The notes under the pieces were generated by a model that was not told the origin of the DNA, searched no databases, and saw only the letters and a program-made list of their open reading frames with translations. The position numbers were made by a program, and so were the translations under genes. 64,000 nucleotides of DNA from assembly GCA_930367205.1 (NCBI GenBank), contig OV884012.1, positions 52,969,239 to 53,033,238 of the forward strand, read 5' to 3'. Within the stretch, counting starts at the first letter, position 1. Each line of letters opens with the position of its first letter. Source of the DNA: Acanthosoma haemorrhoidale (Eukaryota > Arthropoda > Insecta > Hemiptera > Acanthosomatidae). Below, in pieces: positions 11,757 through 24,105 of the stretch.

Positions 11757-12207
11757 TAATGAAATTACAATCTGCCTTATTAGGCAATAAGTAATTGTGA
11801 TGAATGTTCTCATTCATACAATACTTACAATTTCCATTCACTCGCTCATTCATACAGTATTTACAAACAGCCCAGAGACCTCCCAAATCCACATGGTTGT
11901 CACCTCTCTCGCATGCGAAAGGAAGGAAGCGGAGTCTTGGGAAGTCGCTCACGCTCCTCCGTCAGGCACGTCACTGGATACGAGCTAATGGAGGCTGATG
12001 AAGAGTGTGAGAGCCACATACGCTCAGGGCATGATTGGAGAAACTGGCCATGGCCAGGACTCCTGCTGTTACGCATTTATAGCAGGTCTCGAGGCCACTG
12101 CCGTTTTAGCCTCCGAGGAGGATTAAAGGGATGAGTGGTGCAGTGTTATAACTGTGCTACGGGATTAGGATGGTTGGATAGGTTACTATGGAATTTCATG
12201 AACTTGG
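11757..12207 (-). mobile_element. Jockey-like LINE 3' end, copy C
   Basis: Minus-strand 3' untranslated region of the same LINE family: ATTACAATCTGCC, CACTCGCTCATTCATAC, GCGGAGTCTTGGGAAG and GGAGAAACTGGCCATGGCC occur in family order. It stops at GGAATTTCATGAACTTGGA, so only a few RT codons remain. A possible 8-bp flanking repeat (ATAAATTA at 11697-11704 and 12213-12220) is too weak to claim. It keeps the full segment absent from copy A. Confidence 0.8.
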
Positions 12208-13049
12208 ATCTAATAAATTAATAATCTTTTCCAGCTTATAATTTTCATTATAATTCCCAGAATATTAAACTTTAATAATGACTGTTGATCTTATGAAAGT
12301 ATCGGTCGAGTTTGATGTATGAAACAAATGAATAAAAAAAACACTTATTCTAGGACATTGTCACGTAAGAGTAAGAATGAGCAACCAAATACGAGTAGGT
12401 GTTTATAAACCACTGATGTGATTAGTTTGCAAATAATAAAATGCTTATGTACATATGTGAATTAAATATTATACATTATGAATTAAAGTACCAATAAATA
12501 TTACATTAATGATATGTAATCAGGACGTCATGATGTATAATTTGAATACATTTGTGACCCCACTCAATATGATAAAGGATATATTTATTATACATGACCT
12601 AAGTATTGGTTGATTCATTACTGATCAAAATGACATGTCTTTAAACGAAACAGGAGAAGTAAAAAAAGTATTTTTGAAAAATTACATTTTGTTATTACCT
12701 AATAAAGTACTTACTTGAATTTCATGTTATTAATTAGGACTGCATTGATAAACTAGTCAATCGTAACTGAAATTATTTTGTTTTTCCTCCCAGAAATAGC
12801 AAGAGCTATAACTGCTTCCATTTGGACCAAATCATCTTTGTAAGGCTTTTCAACTCAATGCGAATACAAACGAGTCGTGTTGAGAATAGAATTATATATG
12901 CAGCCATGTTGCCCGACAGAATACAATGAACAATTAAATTGTAAAAGACAATCCTTCATGATTCATTGTAAGCAGTAAGCAGACTATAAACTGAGCTGCC
13001 AACCCTTGGATAATATTTCTTTTTGTCAAGAGCCCCAAAGGAATGCCGT

Positions 13050-13475
13050 TTTTCCATTAATTTAAATTAAAAGCTATTCTTCCTTTGGTGCCCTATCAAA
13101 TAAGGCCTCAGGCCTCTCTAATTAACTTGATTGGGCCTCAACTTCATGCATTTCCGTTAATTAATTAAAAAAGGTTTTCAATTGTCAGGCTTTAGTCAGG
13201 GCTGGAGTCCCTCGTTACCAGTGGCAACACCTGTTCTATCTTTAGGTATATTTAGCAGTAGTAAAGTATCAGTTTATTACTCTCGTTCTGAATGTAATTA
13301 TTAAATAGCGACATCTTTATTTGAAATCTCGATTCCACCATGAATTAATTGGAAAATCAATCGCTTAATTAATTAGGAAATGTGTTAACGCAATTCATGG
13401 GAGCCAATATGTTTATGTAAAACATTTGTCAGTACTGGAGTTTGGGGCTCTGGCCACTTTGATTAATTGATGTGT
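13050..13475. promoter_or_regulatory. cluster of TAATTA / TTAATTAA sites, candidate enhancer
   Basis: Homeodomain-core sites occur at 13119-13124, 13158-13167 (two overlapping), 13366-13375 (two overlapping) and around 13461-13470 (TGATTAATTGAT, a Pbx/Hox-like arrangement). There is also a TTAATTTAAATTAA palindrome at 13057-13070 and AATTAATT near 13343. They lie among less AT-rich blocks such as GGCCTCAGGCCTCTC, so they are not simply a TA-rich tract. A regulatory role is inference. No neighbouring gene is visible to assign it to. Confidence 0.35.
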
Positions 13476-13689
13476 ACTATCAATTTCCTGTCGATGCTTT
13501 TTCAGTCGATCGTTTAACGTTAATAAATGTTCAAAATTAATTCGTGTATCTTATATACGAATAGCATGTATTTTTCGAATTCGTATGAAAAGCGACTCTG
13601 TAATTATGCATGTGCATCGTTTTGGGGCATTTTTTTAGTCTGTCCCGTTTTTCCTTTGTTTCGTAAAAACTTATTCGTCCGGTAGCTCT

Positions 13690-13985
13690 TAAGAAGGAGG
13701 AATGAGAAGTTCCTGACCTGGACTAAATTATGTAATTTTGCCTAAGGACTGCTAGATAAAGAGAAGGGGACGCTGCGGGACAAATCTTCCCCTTCCCAGG
13801 GGACACTTTTAGGGGGCCATTCTTCAGTGGATTATAAGCGCCTGTAGGAGAGAACATTATCATATAAATGGGGAGTGCCCCCACCTGCCAGCGGGCACGT
13901 AGCCTCCCCAGTGAGGAGGAATGTATAGCGTAAGGAGGGTCATCCTTGGCTTCAGTATTTGCCGTCCCAGTCCCAGGGATTTAAC
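13690..13985. other. GC-rich island, function unknown
   Basis: Contains GGGGACGCTGCGGGAC, CATATAAATGGGGAG (TATA-like at about 13862) and CCCCCACCTGCCAGCGGGCACG, with no open frame of note. It could be a decayed LTR or a promoter-like conserved element. The sequence alone does not decide. Confidence 0.3.
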
Positions 13986-16559
13986 CTAAAATTCGTTCAA
14001 CAGTACGGGCCTAATTAACAGATAACACAGAATCCGTTTTGTTGGGTAATCAATATTAAGACTAATGGCACACTCCTAGCGATTTTAACTACCTAAAGGC
14101 TTTTGCTAGCAACAGGTCTTCATCTATTTTCCAATTCCGTGATATAATTAAAATACAAATAAATGAAAATTTTATTGAAGTAAAAACGTTTAAGAAAAAT
14201 TTAATTCAATTATATTTGAAAGTAAAAATTACATTTACATAAAAAAATTGTATAACTTTGATATTTTTTTTAGCTATCAATGGGTATTTTTGAGGGCTGC
14301 TTGGTAGGTAAACTACAATTTTAAGTCATTTCGTTTCATGACCGGCCATCTGCGAAGGTACGAATAGTTAATTTTTTAATCAAGTACCCTGGTATACTTT
14401 ATAAAAATTTTAAGTAACCCCATTTAAAAAAAAAATTACAAATCCATGGAATTATTTAATATTTTGTTTGTAAGGAAACAGCTGACAACTGAAAGAGAAT
14501 GTAGTGTATTCAGCCTGGGAAAAGCAAACCTTCAAAGCCGGACTGCAATGCGGGTCTACTCTAAATGTAACTACACACTTAAATAATCAAGAGATTGAAT
14601 TCGTAAATGGTTCAGCAGGCTAAACAGTTTTAAAACATTTTAAGATTATTCTGTGGGAGGTGAATGCATGAAGTTTGATTTATTTAACACTAAAACAAAT
14701 GAAGGTAACAAACATTCGATATTAATTTTTCGCTTACTTTTTCCTTTTTGTTAAATAAACATTTACTTTTGGTTAGTTGAATGTACCATGTGTTACTGTA
14801 CATTGTTTGTTGCAGTCATAAACTATGGAATAGTTACTTATTTTAGCAGTAAGATTTAGTTATCTAGTAACCATCTAGTACGATGTACTTTTTTTTATGC
14901 TTTTGTTGACTCCCCTGTTCAAAAGTTAAAGACGTGAAATTTTATGAGGTGGTCTCAATCAATTTAAGGTAGACCTAGAAATTATAGTTTTCTCTTTAAA
15001 AAATAAGTAAGTGGCATTAATTAATTAATTGGTGTAACAAACATGTATTTGTCTATCCTTTTTACAGGATATAAAATTGAAGATCTTGACGAACTGGTTT
15101 ATAATACGTAGTTCGTGTTTAGTTTTTTAAAAAATATAATGACTAAAAGTCATTCGAATTGTGATTAACATCGTGTTCATAACTTTTACTCAACTTTTTT
15201 TTTTGAGATGTTTTGCATTAAGGATGTACTTTTTTCTCTGATGTTGCTAAAAACGAAACTAGCTCCTTGAAAAAAAAGAAGGGTCATTATAAAATAAATT
15301 AGTAATAAATAAATAGTAATTAGTTATTAGTAATTAAATAGTTCCTAATGTTATTGAATAGGTTATCGATATAACGATCTTTATGTTCTGACTAATAGTT
15401 TGGCACAGTTCCAGTCTTCAAACTAGCAAGGGATTAGAAATAAAAAAAAACATTAAAGGTAAGTAAAATTTATAATTAAGATGGAGTCTAATGGTCTGAT
15501 TTTATCTTATAACCTTATCTTTATAAATGTTAAAATGAGGATGTAAAGTACTGAAATGAAACCGCAAATAAAGAAAAAGAAATGAAGAAATTCCACTTTA
15601 AGTTAAGGTAAGTGAATTAATTTTTTATCACTTTAACTTTTTTTTATTGAGGAATGAAGGAGAGTAGAGAACTTGCTTTAAATTCAGGCAGAAAAACAGA
15701 CCTATCTATTCTTATACAGATTTTTACAATACTATCACCCAGGGAGTTCGTTTTCCAACTATAGGATAGGGATTTGAGCTTCCATGTTTTGAATAGCATT
15801 TTATTTCCCCCCGTTATTCTCACTATATAATTTGATCTATAAAATAATAAGCATGTTTCAAGGCATTGTGAAAAATATGTTGACAATTTCTGATCAATTA
15901 TATTATTTTTACTATTGCTACCGTACAATGTACTGACAGGATCACAGATGGACGAAATACTATTACCATTGAAATTGGAATTAGATTCTCTCACTTCGGG
16001 CATGAAAACTAATAGATCTATGTGCGCTAGTTTGAGGGGTAATTGGCAATATCGAATTAACGATCGAAGAATAGAAGAAGTTAAGTCGATATAAAATCAA
16101 TTCGCGTAGTTTAACATCTGAGGATCTTCCGCAATTTCCTACCTGTGGCGATGATTGTAGTAGGATGTTTAAGGAGCAAGAAGTGAATATTAAGGAAGCT
16201 AATATGCTTGTGAAGTCACTCTAAAATAAACAGTTAAGTCTAACTAGTACTAGGAGTAACCGTGTTGCTGGATGGAGGTCTGAAGTCACAACTCAAAACG
16301 GCCTACGAACCCGAGGGCCAGGGCTAAAAAGTGCAAAAGCGATAGATACCTCCGGTATCCTTAATGGGACTATGAGTGACGCCGAAAATAACTGAAAAGG
16401 TACTTCCTACCCTATGTAAAGACCATTTTCTTTGAGACCTGTTTCTCAACCCAAAATATCATAACAACATTCTTATGATATGTATTGCTGAGGTCTGAAC
16501 ATTTGAATCTCAAATATAATCTTTGTCAACTTTGAAATTCCCATTAGACGTTTTCAATT

Positions 16560-16900
16560 TCTTACGTATCAATGACGGTTCACAGAGGCCTCGGTGAGCC
16601 ATCTTCGGGATCAGCAATTAAATCCCAGTAGAGGGAACCGGCTCCACTAGTAGCACCTTAAGAGAAGTGACGGAGAGTAGCGAACATGCCCCAGGTAGAG
16701 GTACATCGCTCTGCAGTAAGATATGGACGCCCAAGCGGCGATAGGACTCCGAAGACCTGAATAAGCCCGCCGTTAGACCGGGGCTGCATACGCACTCCCT
16801 CCAGGTGGAACAAAGTAGCCGCCAGTAAGACATTGATCTATCTCTCAAGCCGGCTCACGACTCCGGCCCTCCGCGGGCCCTATTTATTATTGAAAATTAT
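16560..16900. other. GC-rich island, possible LTR remnant
   Basis: A sharply less AT-rich block ending in CTCCGCGGGCCCTATTTATTATTG, a TATA-like arrangement similar in style to the LTR promoters at 20.8 and 45.2 kb but not alignable to them by eye. The minus-strand frame at 16618-16848 is probably fortuitous. Confidence 0.3.
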
Positions 16901-17417
16901 CCCATAACTCAGGCGGTCTGCCTTTAATCCCTTGCCACCTCTTGTCTCTTGGTGACCGGGTCATAATCACCTTCAACGGCGATTTTTGATAGGTACGTTG
17001 CTCGTTGGACACAACTGGTTGAGCTTTAGAATCGGTTGCCTTAATTGTTTTTTCTTAATATCTTAAAAATAATTTTATTTTTTACCGAGAACCAACGACA
17101 CAAAATCGTCACACATTACATTCACGCTCCGTCGTGGGCATGTTTTCATAACAATTGTATGCCTTGATGTTTAAAAGGTGACTCATAGAAACCAAAACAT
17201 ACATAAACAAGATTTATCGTTTTAAAAAATAAATAACATTCTAAAAATGAATGTTCTGATGCTATTTTGTATTTTGAAATCGAAAGGGCACCGATTAGAT
17301 ACAGACAAATTAATGTGATTTAGTGACTTAAGTAACGTACAAAGTGTATTTCGACGATATGTTCAACTTTATTACGGACAGACCTGAATCATACTCACAG
17401 ATCAGGAAATTGTCGTT

Positions 17418-17905
17418 TTAATTTTTTTTTTTTTTTTTTTTAAATTTCAAACCTCAACAAAACAGTACAATGTACAAAAAAGTAAAAATAACAAAATATT
17501 TCTCCTCTTTCTGCATTTGCATGCATTTGGCGGAGTGCCTAAATATAATAAATTTTTATTGTCGTTAATAGTTCATTGTTCTTATACAACACTAGGTGAT
17601 GAGGCTCACCTCCTATTTGTCACCGACACCAACACTAAACACTAGGAACAAAACAAAACAAACTAAACAAAACAAAACAAACTAAACAAAACAAACTAAA
17701 TCTCTACCTATAACCTAGGACTAGAGTGTTCCAGCCGCGTTAGCGTCCTGCCATCGTTGAGGGAACGGAGTGGGGGTTATAGTGTTAAACACCGGGTTTG
17801 TTAGAGATTGTAATGAGTCGAAAAATTTGATATGTCTAAGCTGGATGAATTCATCCACCGTAGGCAGCTCAAATATCTCATGCAGCTCACTGTGACCCAT
17901 CAAAA
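17418..17905 (-). mobile_element. Jockey-like LINE 3' half with poly(A) tail
   Basis: The minus strand carries the end of a reverse transcriptase (LPTVDEFIQLRHIKFFDSLQ, then PTPFPQRWQD; codons about 17730-17903), a 3' untranslated region, and a 22-nt A tail, seen as poly-T at about 17420-17442. The untranslated region holds a (T/A)GTTTTGTTT-type repeat, visible as AACAA units on the plus strand at 17648-17700. The adjoining plus-strand segment at 18050-18460 encodes the part of the same protein that should precede it, so the 5' portion is inverted. A related 3' end is at 23.8-24.1 kb. Confidence 0.7.
17648..17700. repeat. AACAA/AAACT simple repeat
   Basis: Iterated ACAAAACAAACTAA units lie within the 3' untranslated region of the LINE at 17.4-17.9 kb. 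Confidence 0.8.
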
Positions 17906-18039
17906 TTATACAGATAATTCAAGGTTGAGCAAACAAAATGTGAGAGAACATAACAATTTTTGTTTCTTTAACTCAATTATAGTCTTATTTAGTAGGGTAG
18001 TTCGCTGCACTCTGTGTTGCTTATGAAATCTAATGGGAC

Positions 18040-18470
18040 GAAATTCAAAAAAGGCATATCGATTGTGTTTTTTCACAATCATCCTCTATTCCAAACAGAA
18101 ACAGCGAAGTACCTTGGGCTACCACTCGATAAATGGGTCACGTGCCACGGGAAAAGACAATTTTGAACCAAAGGCTACAACTGGTATACCACTTATATTA
18201 AAGTATATATAACTGTATGCCCTTTACATACTATAACTGTTTTGGGACAAGCAACAAATCAAATCTAGTGCCAATAGAAAGATTTCAATTAATACTTCTT
18301 CGACTTATCATTAGTATGTCAAAAATACGATCCTACACATAAATTTACGAATCCCGCAAGTACATACCTACATGAAGACTCTGTGCAGACCATCCCATCA
18401 AAAAATATCCTCACATATTTGGACTAGGCACACTATACTTATCTGTCACGCCATGACGATTCCGTAAGAA
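18040..18470 (+). pseudogene. inverted 5' part of the LINE reverse transcriptase
   Basis: The plus strand reads AKYLGLPLDKWVT, later FGTSNKSNLVPIERFQ, then STYLHEDS, with stops and frameshifts between. This is the usual order of the Jockey-clade RT C-terminus: KYLGL.LD..L.W, then the GTA..SN...IQ.FQ motif, then LH.D. It should sit upstream of the fragment at 17730-17903 but lies on the opposite strand beside it. The piece proximal to the junction is the more 5' part and the distal end approaches the point where the other half begins, as twin priming predicts. I did not find a clean target-site duplication at the right end. Confidence 0.6.
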
Positions 18471-18479
18471 ATGGAGTTT

Positions 18480-20225
18480 GTGTTTATTAATTTTCCTTAT
18501 CATAACTAAATCAATTAAAATCCTTCATAGGGGGGGGGGTGTACCATTTCATTCACTGGTTGTGTATGCAGTTGTGGATAAATAAATATGACGAAAAAAG
18601 ATCCGATAAAAAAAGTAATACATCAATTACAAAATATATATAAACGAAACAGTTAAAAAGTAGTGGATAAATGACCCGGGTGCTGACCGGGGACTCACCA
18701 TGAATATCATAAAAAAAACTTAAAACCTTGCCAAGTGATATTAAATACGCTTCTGAGCAGGGATTTGAGAAATCCTTTTTTTTTTTGTCTTATTTTATTC
18801 ATTCACAATTGTGGGATTAAAACCAGTGAATGTGACTGGCACAATAAAACAGGAATGGAATATTTCCGGTCAATACCTTGATCTTGAATAAGTCTTTTCA
18901 ACATTAAAAACTACAGGTTGAGGTCCCTGATCTAATTTATAACAGGGCTGATTGGAAGTTACACGCTGAAGTGATGTTGCATGGGGCAGTTTAAAAAAAA
19001 ATTAAGTTAGTACTTAATTAATTAAAGAAATAACCGTATTTTATAAAGATGCTTATGTTTTTGATATCTTCCTAATATGAAAATAGAATTCTCGTAAATT
19101 TTCATATCACTGGCATAAACAGGTACTCGAAGCAAAGACGAGAAGAGGAAAAAAGAAACACGGGTAAAAACGAGAATTTCATTTTAAAATTAATTTGATT
19201 AAAGAATGGTTGTTGGCTTCATGCTCGGCTTAATTATTTAAAAAAAAAAACCAACGCACTTTGGAGTCCTTTAATTAATATCAATAGAAAATACAGCCAC
19301 TTAATCGTGAGGTTAAAGAAATATTGACAAACGCAAATCATTCCTCGAACTAAAATGAAAGAAAATAATAAGTTATAAAAGTTGTTTTCGTCCAAAGATG
19401 AAATAATAAAAAACACATAATTTTCAGGCTTGTAATATTTTTTCGAGATCGTCCAGGGCACATTGGCGAGACAAAACACGGACAGAAGAAGTACTTTAAT
19501 ATAATCGCAATAAGAAAAAAGTTCCATTGAAATAAATGACTGCCAACCGTTTGTAAAAAAATGACAAACATTTAAATTATTAACATATTACTTCGCTACC
19601 TTTTTCTCTAACTATTATACTCGGGTTAAACTGTAAAAGATGCTCATGGAGCTTAGACATTTAGTAATATGAATGTTATGAATATAAACCTCTTTGAAAA
19701 ATACATATACATACATATTATCATTAATTATTCCAAATATAAGTATTAATTCTACCAATCAGCTGCTGATTAGACAATCAGACGAGCATTTGTTTCGCAG
19801 AGCCATCAAAATGATCATATTTCGAATATTATAAGCTTGATTTTATGATCGATTGAAACGCCTGGTAGAGTTGAATGCTTTATTATCATTGCTGATGTGA
19901 CTAAAGTTGTGGCGGCTGGTGTTTACACCCGTCGATGGTGTTTATGGACAGCAGTTCTGAATGTACGTATAACTCTCACCAGTTATAAATTTATAATTTG
20001 TATGACGATTACATTTTATTAGGAAGTGTTTTCTACAAATGCTCCCTATACTGTAGAAAGTACCACTCATGATCTCTTGCAGTGAAAATTCTTCCAAAAA
20101 ATTAAACAAAAAGAAATCGAATAAAAATAAACATTACTTTGGGACCTAAGCCTCCACCCCCAAATAACAAATATATGACCAAAGTGGTGTAGTAGCACTT
20201 AAACAAGTAATCATCTAACAAGCGG
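18480..20225. other. no recognisable gene
   Basis: AT-rich, with homopolymer runs (G run at 18531-18539, T runs near 18775). Short frames at 19234-19571 look random. Confidence 0.5.
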
Positions 20226-20414
20226 GTTGAGAAAAAAGATAAGTTATAAAATACCGGATTTAAAAGTGGGAAGTACCGGAAATGGTGAATAGTGGACTCC
20301 TAAGTATGGAGGAATAGAGCTCCAAAGGGGCATGAGGAAGGGTGTTAGAAGAAGGAGGTGGACCTGCAAGAGGATTGTCGGAAAAGGCGGAACAATTGTC
20401 GGAGGTCAACAATT

Positions 20415-20542
20415 GTCGGGGTGCGTCACTAGGGGAGTGCCTGATCACTCTAGCCCTGGTGACAAGTGCGGATTGTTGTAGTTAATAACATGGACCATGT
20501 TCCATGTAGGCGTTAATATCTGATTCCATTTATTGATAGGGA
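20415..20542 (+). mobile_element. LTR element internal 3' end preceding LTR B1
   Basis: This 128-bp stretch is shared with 44725-44849. Both contain CACTAGGGGAGTGCCT, CACTCTAGCCCTGG and ACAAGTGCGGATTGTTGTAG, and both run into the LTR start. That makes it the internal sequence before a 3' LTR. Similar internal DNA may extend left to about 20225 but has no partner in this window. Confidence 0.6.
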
Positions 20543-21155
20543 TGTGTCCCGACAATACACTGTGTTCAGGATGAGGTTCAGAGGTTCATAAAGAATAAGA
20601 CCAGTTTTCAGAGTTCGAGCGAGAGATCGGCAGCGTAATAGGTACAAGTCGTCAGAGGTCTGCTAGAGGCTGTGAGGCAAAGTGCCGTCGTAGAGTGGTA
20701 TAGAGAGAGTAGACTAGCGGAAGATTCCCAGGGCCTACCAGGGCCAAGTGACCCTGGTGTAAAGTGACCAGAAGTGTGGCTGTGGAGACCAAGAGACAGA
20801 GTGACTCAGGGCGAAAACCCCTTGATATAAATACCCGTGCCCTTCCCTGCCGGGAGGCGGAGCCTGTGTGCAGGTGGTCTGTTTTGTTATCCTGTTGGTC
20901 CAAAAGGGTGTGCTTTATGATGTCACACCTCCCGAGCTACGTGATGGAAACTGTTTCTGGCATGATTTTATGACCGCGGGAACGTGACTGAAGGTCTATT
21001 TTATTAGGGGCAGGTGGCTAGCCCTAGGTTTTATTGCACGACCCTCTGTTACTTGTTTCCATCTGCCGATCCCTCTATGATTTATTACAAGAAGTATACA
21101 CAGATTTGCATTTCTATTATAATACATTATGAACCAGAGTGTAGGGTAATTTACA
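20543..21155 (+). mobile_element. long terminal repeat B1
   Basis: Begins TGTGTCCCGACAATACAC and ends about GTAGGGTAATTTACA, matching the copy at 44850-45540 at both ends and through much of its length. It is also related at its start to the LTRs at 36668 and 46841. A TATA box GATATAAATA lies at 20824-20833, with a C-rich/G-rich dyad just after it at 20841-20857. No 5' internal region or second LTR is adjacent, so this is a 3'-terminal fragment. Superfamily (BEL/Pao or gypsy) is not decided. Open frames on either strand here are incidental. Confidence 0.65.
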
Positions 21156-23780
21156 TATATAGTTAGCGCTTCGCTACATATCGCTACAAGGATGATTGGC
21201 GTTGACGGGATCACTGCAGGCGATTGTGAGTTGAAAATTAAGGAGATTATATATGCAATGTGGAATTTTCAATTTCAATATCAGAATAGTTTTGGTGCAG
21301 GTTTCCTGGAAGTATTGGCTTTTGAATAGCCATTCTAACCGTGAATTGGGATACCTTCTCAAGTCTCTGGGATGCAGCTTACGAGACGTTTTAGCTTAAG
21401 CCATTGAGCTACCAAGAGAGTAGCCACAGGAAAAGTTCTCTAAGATGATTGAAGTATCTATCATTAAGATAATTGGCTTAGTATATTTCATGATGCCTGA
21501 GCATTACTGACTGAGAATGCCATTGTTCTGCAGGCTATTCATGTTATACAACTTCTTTTTGGAAATAATCAGTGAAGAATGCACGTTACTCGATGTTGGT
21601 TCAGATCAACGTGATCAAGTACAACTGTTGGTATTATGCGAATAGGTATTCTGTATGATTACCTTAACTTGGGGATAATAATTGAAGTTTCCTCGAGGAG
21701 AAATTTAACGAATAAATCACTGGATATAAATTGCCGGATTCTATATAAAGCAATTTAAGCCGTGGAATTGGATTTTTTGTTTTCAACACGGCTACATCAT
21801 CCTCAAAGGAGTTAATCTCCATACAACACAGCACCTTTTTGCTTTATTAATCGATTGTACACTGTCAGTCCTAATTGATTATTTGTGTATGAAAAGGTTT
21901 AAAATTAATTAAATAAATTGAGAAGATAAACTAAATACATATATAAATTATGTATTCTTGTCTTATGTCAGAATAAGTAATGCCAATGTAAATAAGCTGT
22001 ACTGCTACAAGAAATTACACAACCACGACATCTAGCTTTGCTAATAAGATTTAGGGCCGCCCAATTTTTAATTAATAATATAAACTTTACAATTTTTCTA
22101 GGAACAAACACATCATCCTTAAATGTGCATCACACCTACAATAAATGATACTTTTATATATTAATTCTTCAATAAATGAATTCAATTTTAGGGAGTTACA
22201 AGAATAAAAACCTGTTTTTAACTTTAACTTTACCGAACATTTTTCACATGGCTGAAGATTGTGTTTAATTAATTTTAAGTTAATAGTTATTTACAAATGG
22301 TGATATTGTGTTTTTAATAATACGACTTTATAATTAATAATATTTGGATGCTTTTGTACTGCTGTCGTGGAAAGCTTATACTTAGTTAATTAGTAAAAAA
22401 TGGGAAGTAATAGCTCTCTGAAAATTATATATATGCCTACTGTAATATTCTTTAGTGTTGGCAGGCATTTTGCAGTGTTACGTAATGTACCGGAGGAGTA
22501 TTGAGTTTTTCCTTAGGAAATTAGACTAGTTTAAAACGCTGATATATGTAGACGTTTTATTGTGAACTGAATTCATAAAAATAATTATGGGAAATTTTAC
22601 CTTCTATTTCTTTCTAATAATTTCTTTTATTATCTGTTACATATCTCTATAATAACAATTATTAGATAAATCTGCTTATCCAGAATGAAAAATTGTGATG
22701 TAAGAATCCATTTATAGATATATAATTCCACTCACTCATTATGTACAGGACTTTCTGTATAGAATAGACAAAAAAAGACAGTACAGTAAAATACTGACTA
22801 ATACAAAACAACCGAAATTAACAAAGTTCCAACCACGAAGATACTTAAGTGCTTGAAAACTTCAATAAAATAAAAAGGTTAAGTATAAAGTACGCAAAAG
22901 AGGAGTCATGAATAATAATTCACCTAAATGACGCAGAAATTTCAATTCACGTTAAGGTATCAACTAAATACTGATCCTTGATGAAAAGGTGACATATGCA
23001 GGGCATTCAAAAGATCATTACGTTAATAGTACATATATAAATAAATAAATATGTATTTACAACATGTATATTATAAAATCCAAAGGGCTTCATGCTAATA
23101 TATCCCATACTCGTGCTCAGAAGACAGTATTTTAAAGAGTGCAGCTGCATCAGTGGAGCTGCGATGAGAGTAAACCGGATAGCCGAGACAACTGTGAAAT
23201 ATAGTAGCAGTTCATCTTTGCCGCGGAGATGATGTCCAGGACTGGTGTTGAGTGATCGTCCTACAGTAGCAGCAGGACCTGTTAGTCCTTAGCAGGACTC
23301 CAGGATTTTCTATCACATCTCCCGGGGCTGCCGCCCGTCCCCTTTTGCAGTTTATCCGAAAGGAAATAATTATCACTTCAACAGCTGCGCTAATTTTTTT
23401 GTGTTTTTCATAACGATTTCTTTATTACGGACTAAACCTGTAATTTGAATAAATGATTTTTTTTTTTTCTAGGGCAGGAGAAGCCGATAAAATCTTTATA
23501 GCTTTTTCATTTAATGAATCACGTTTTGTATCCCGGACGTACTTTCCTGTTTTTCTTACAGCAGTAAAACAATAAAATAAATTAACATCTCGATCATATT
23601 AAAAAGTTAGTCAAATGCGCAATAAACAAAATGTATTCTCAAAAGTATTTTGATTGGGGAAATAAAACTATTGGCAGGTTTATTTCATTATTTTTTGTCC
23701 TTCATATCCCTTTGTTTTTGTAAATAATGGAAATCAGTATAGATTCTACATAAATAAATCTATTTACAGTAGGTCATTCA
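21156..23780. other. no gene; unique-looking island at 23.1-23.35 kb
   Basis: AT-rich and featureless except 23110-23350, which is less AT-rich and contains CAGCTG-type E-boxes and GCAGGACTCCAGG. I cannot assign a function. Confidence 0.4.
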
Positions 23781-23782
23781 TT

Positions 23783-24105
23783 ATATGTCCTGTAGCTTGG
23801 TTACATTTTATACAATTTTTAATAATTTTACATTGCGATCTGTTATTGTTACAAAAGTATAATGCACATCATAAATTCATTGTCTAAACATGTTTAAAAG
23901 TGACAGAGCTCACCTTATGAAGCATAGACTTAAAACTAACTTTACATCTAATAACAAAATCTTAACCTAATTTTCCCCAACAGTCTGTTGCCATCTATGA
24001 GGGAATGGTGTTGAATAGGGTCATAGTGTTAAATACTTGTTAGGCTTGTTAGGTGCTGCAACGAGTCAAAAAACTTGGATGAACCCACCCAACGACGATA
24101 CAACA
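23783..24105 (-). mobile_element. Jockey-like LINE 3' end (same family as 17.4 kb)
   Basis: The minus strand reads RRWVGSSKFFDSLQHLT, and across a frameshift an FNT..P.(P)RW-like end, matching the RT end at 17.7 kb (KFFDSLQSLT, PTPFPQRWQD). The 3' untranslated region shares GGTGAGC..TCAC with that copy. It ends in a ~50-bp block around 23783-23833 (ATATGTCCTGTAGCTTGG onward on the plus strand) that recurs at 53003-53052. Stops and frameshifts show it is dead. Confidence 0.6.

Larger units (their letters stand above)
12210..17415. other. no gene; AT-rich with three compositional islands
   Basis: No conserved frame. Notable parts are the TAATTA cluster at 13050-13475, a GC-rich island at 13690-13985 and another at 16560-16900, listed separately. 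The open frame at 15644-16003 on the minus strand is serine/asparagine-rich and resembles nothing I know. Confidence 0.45.
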
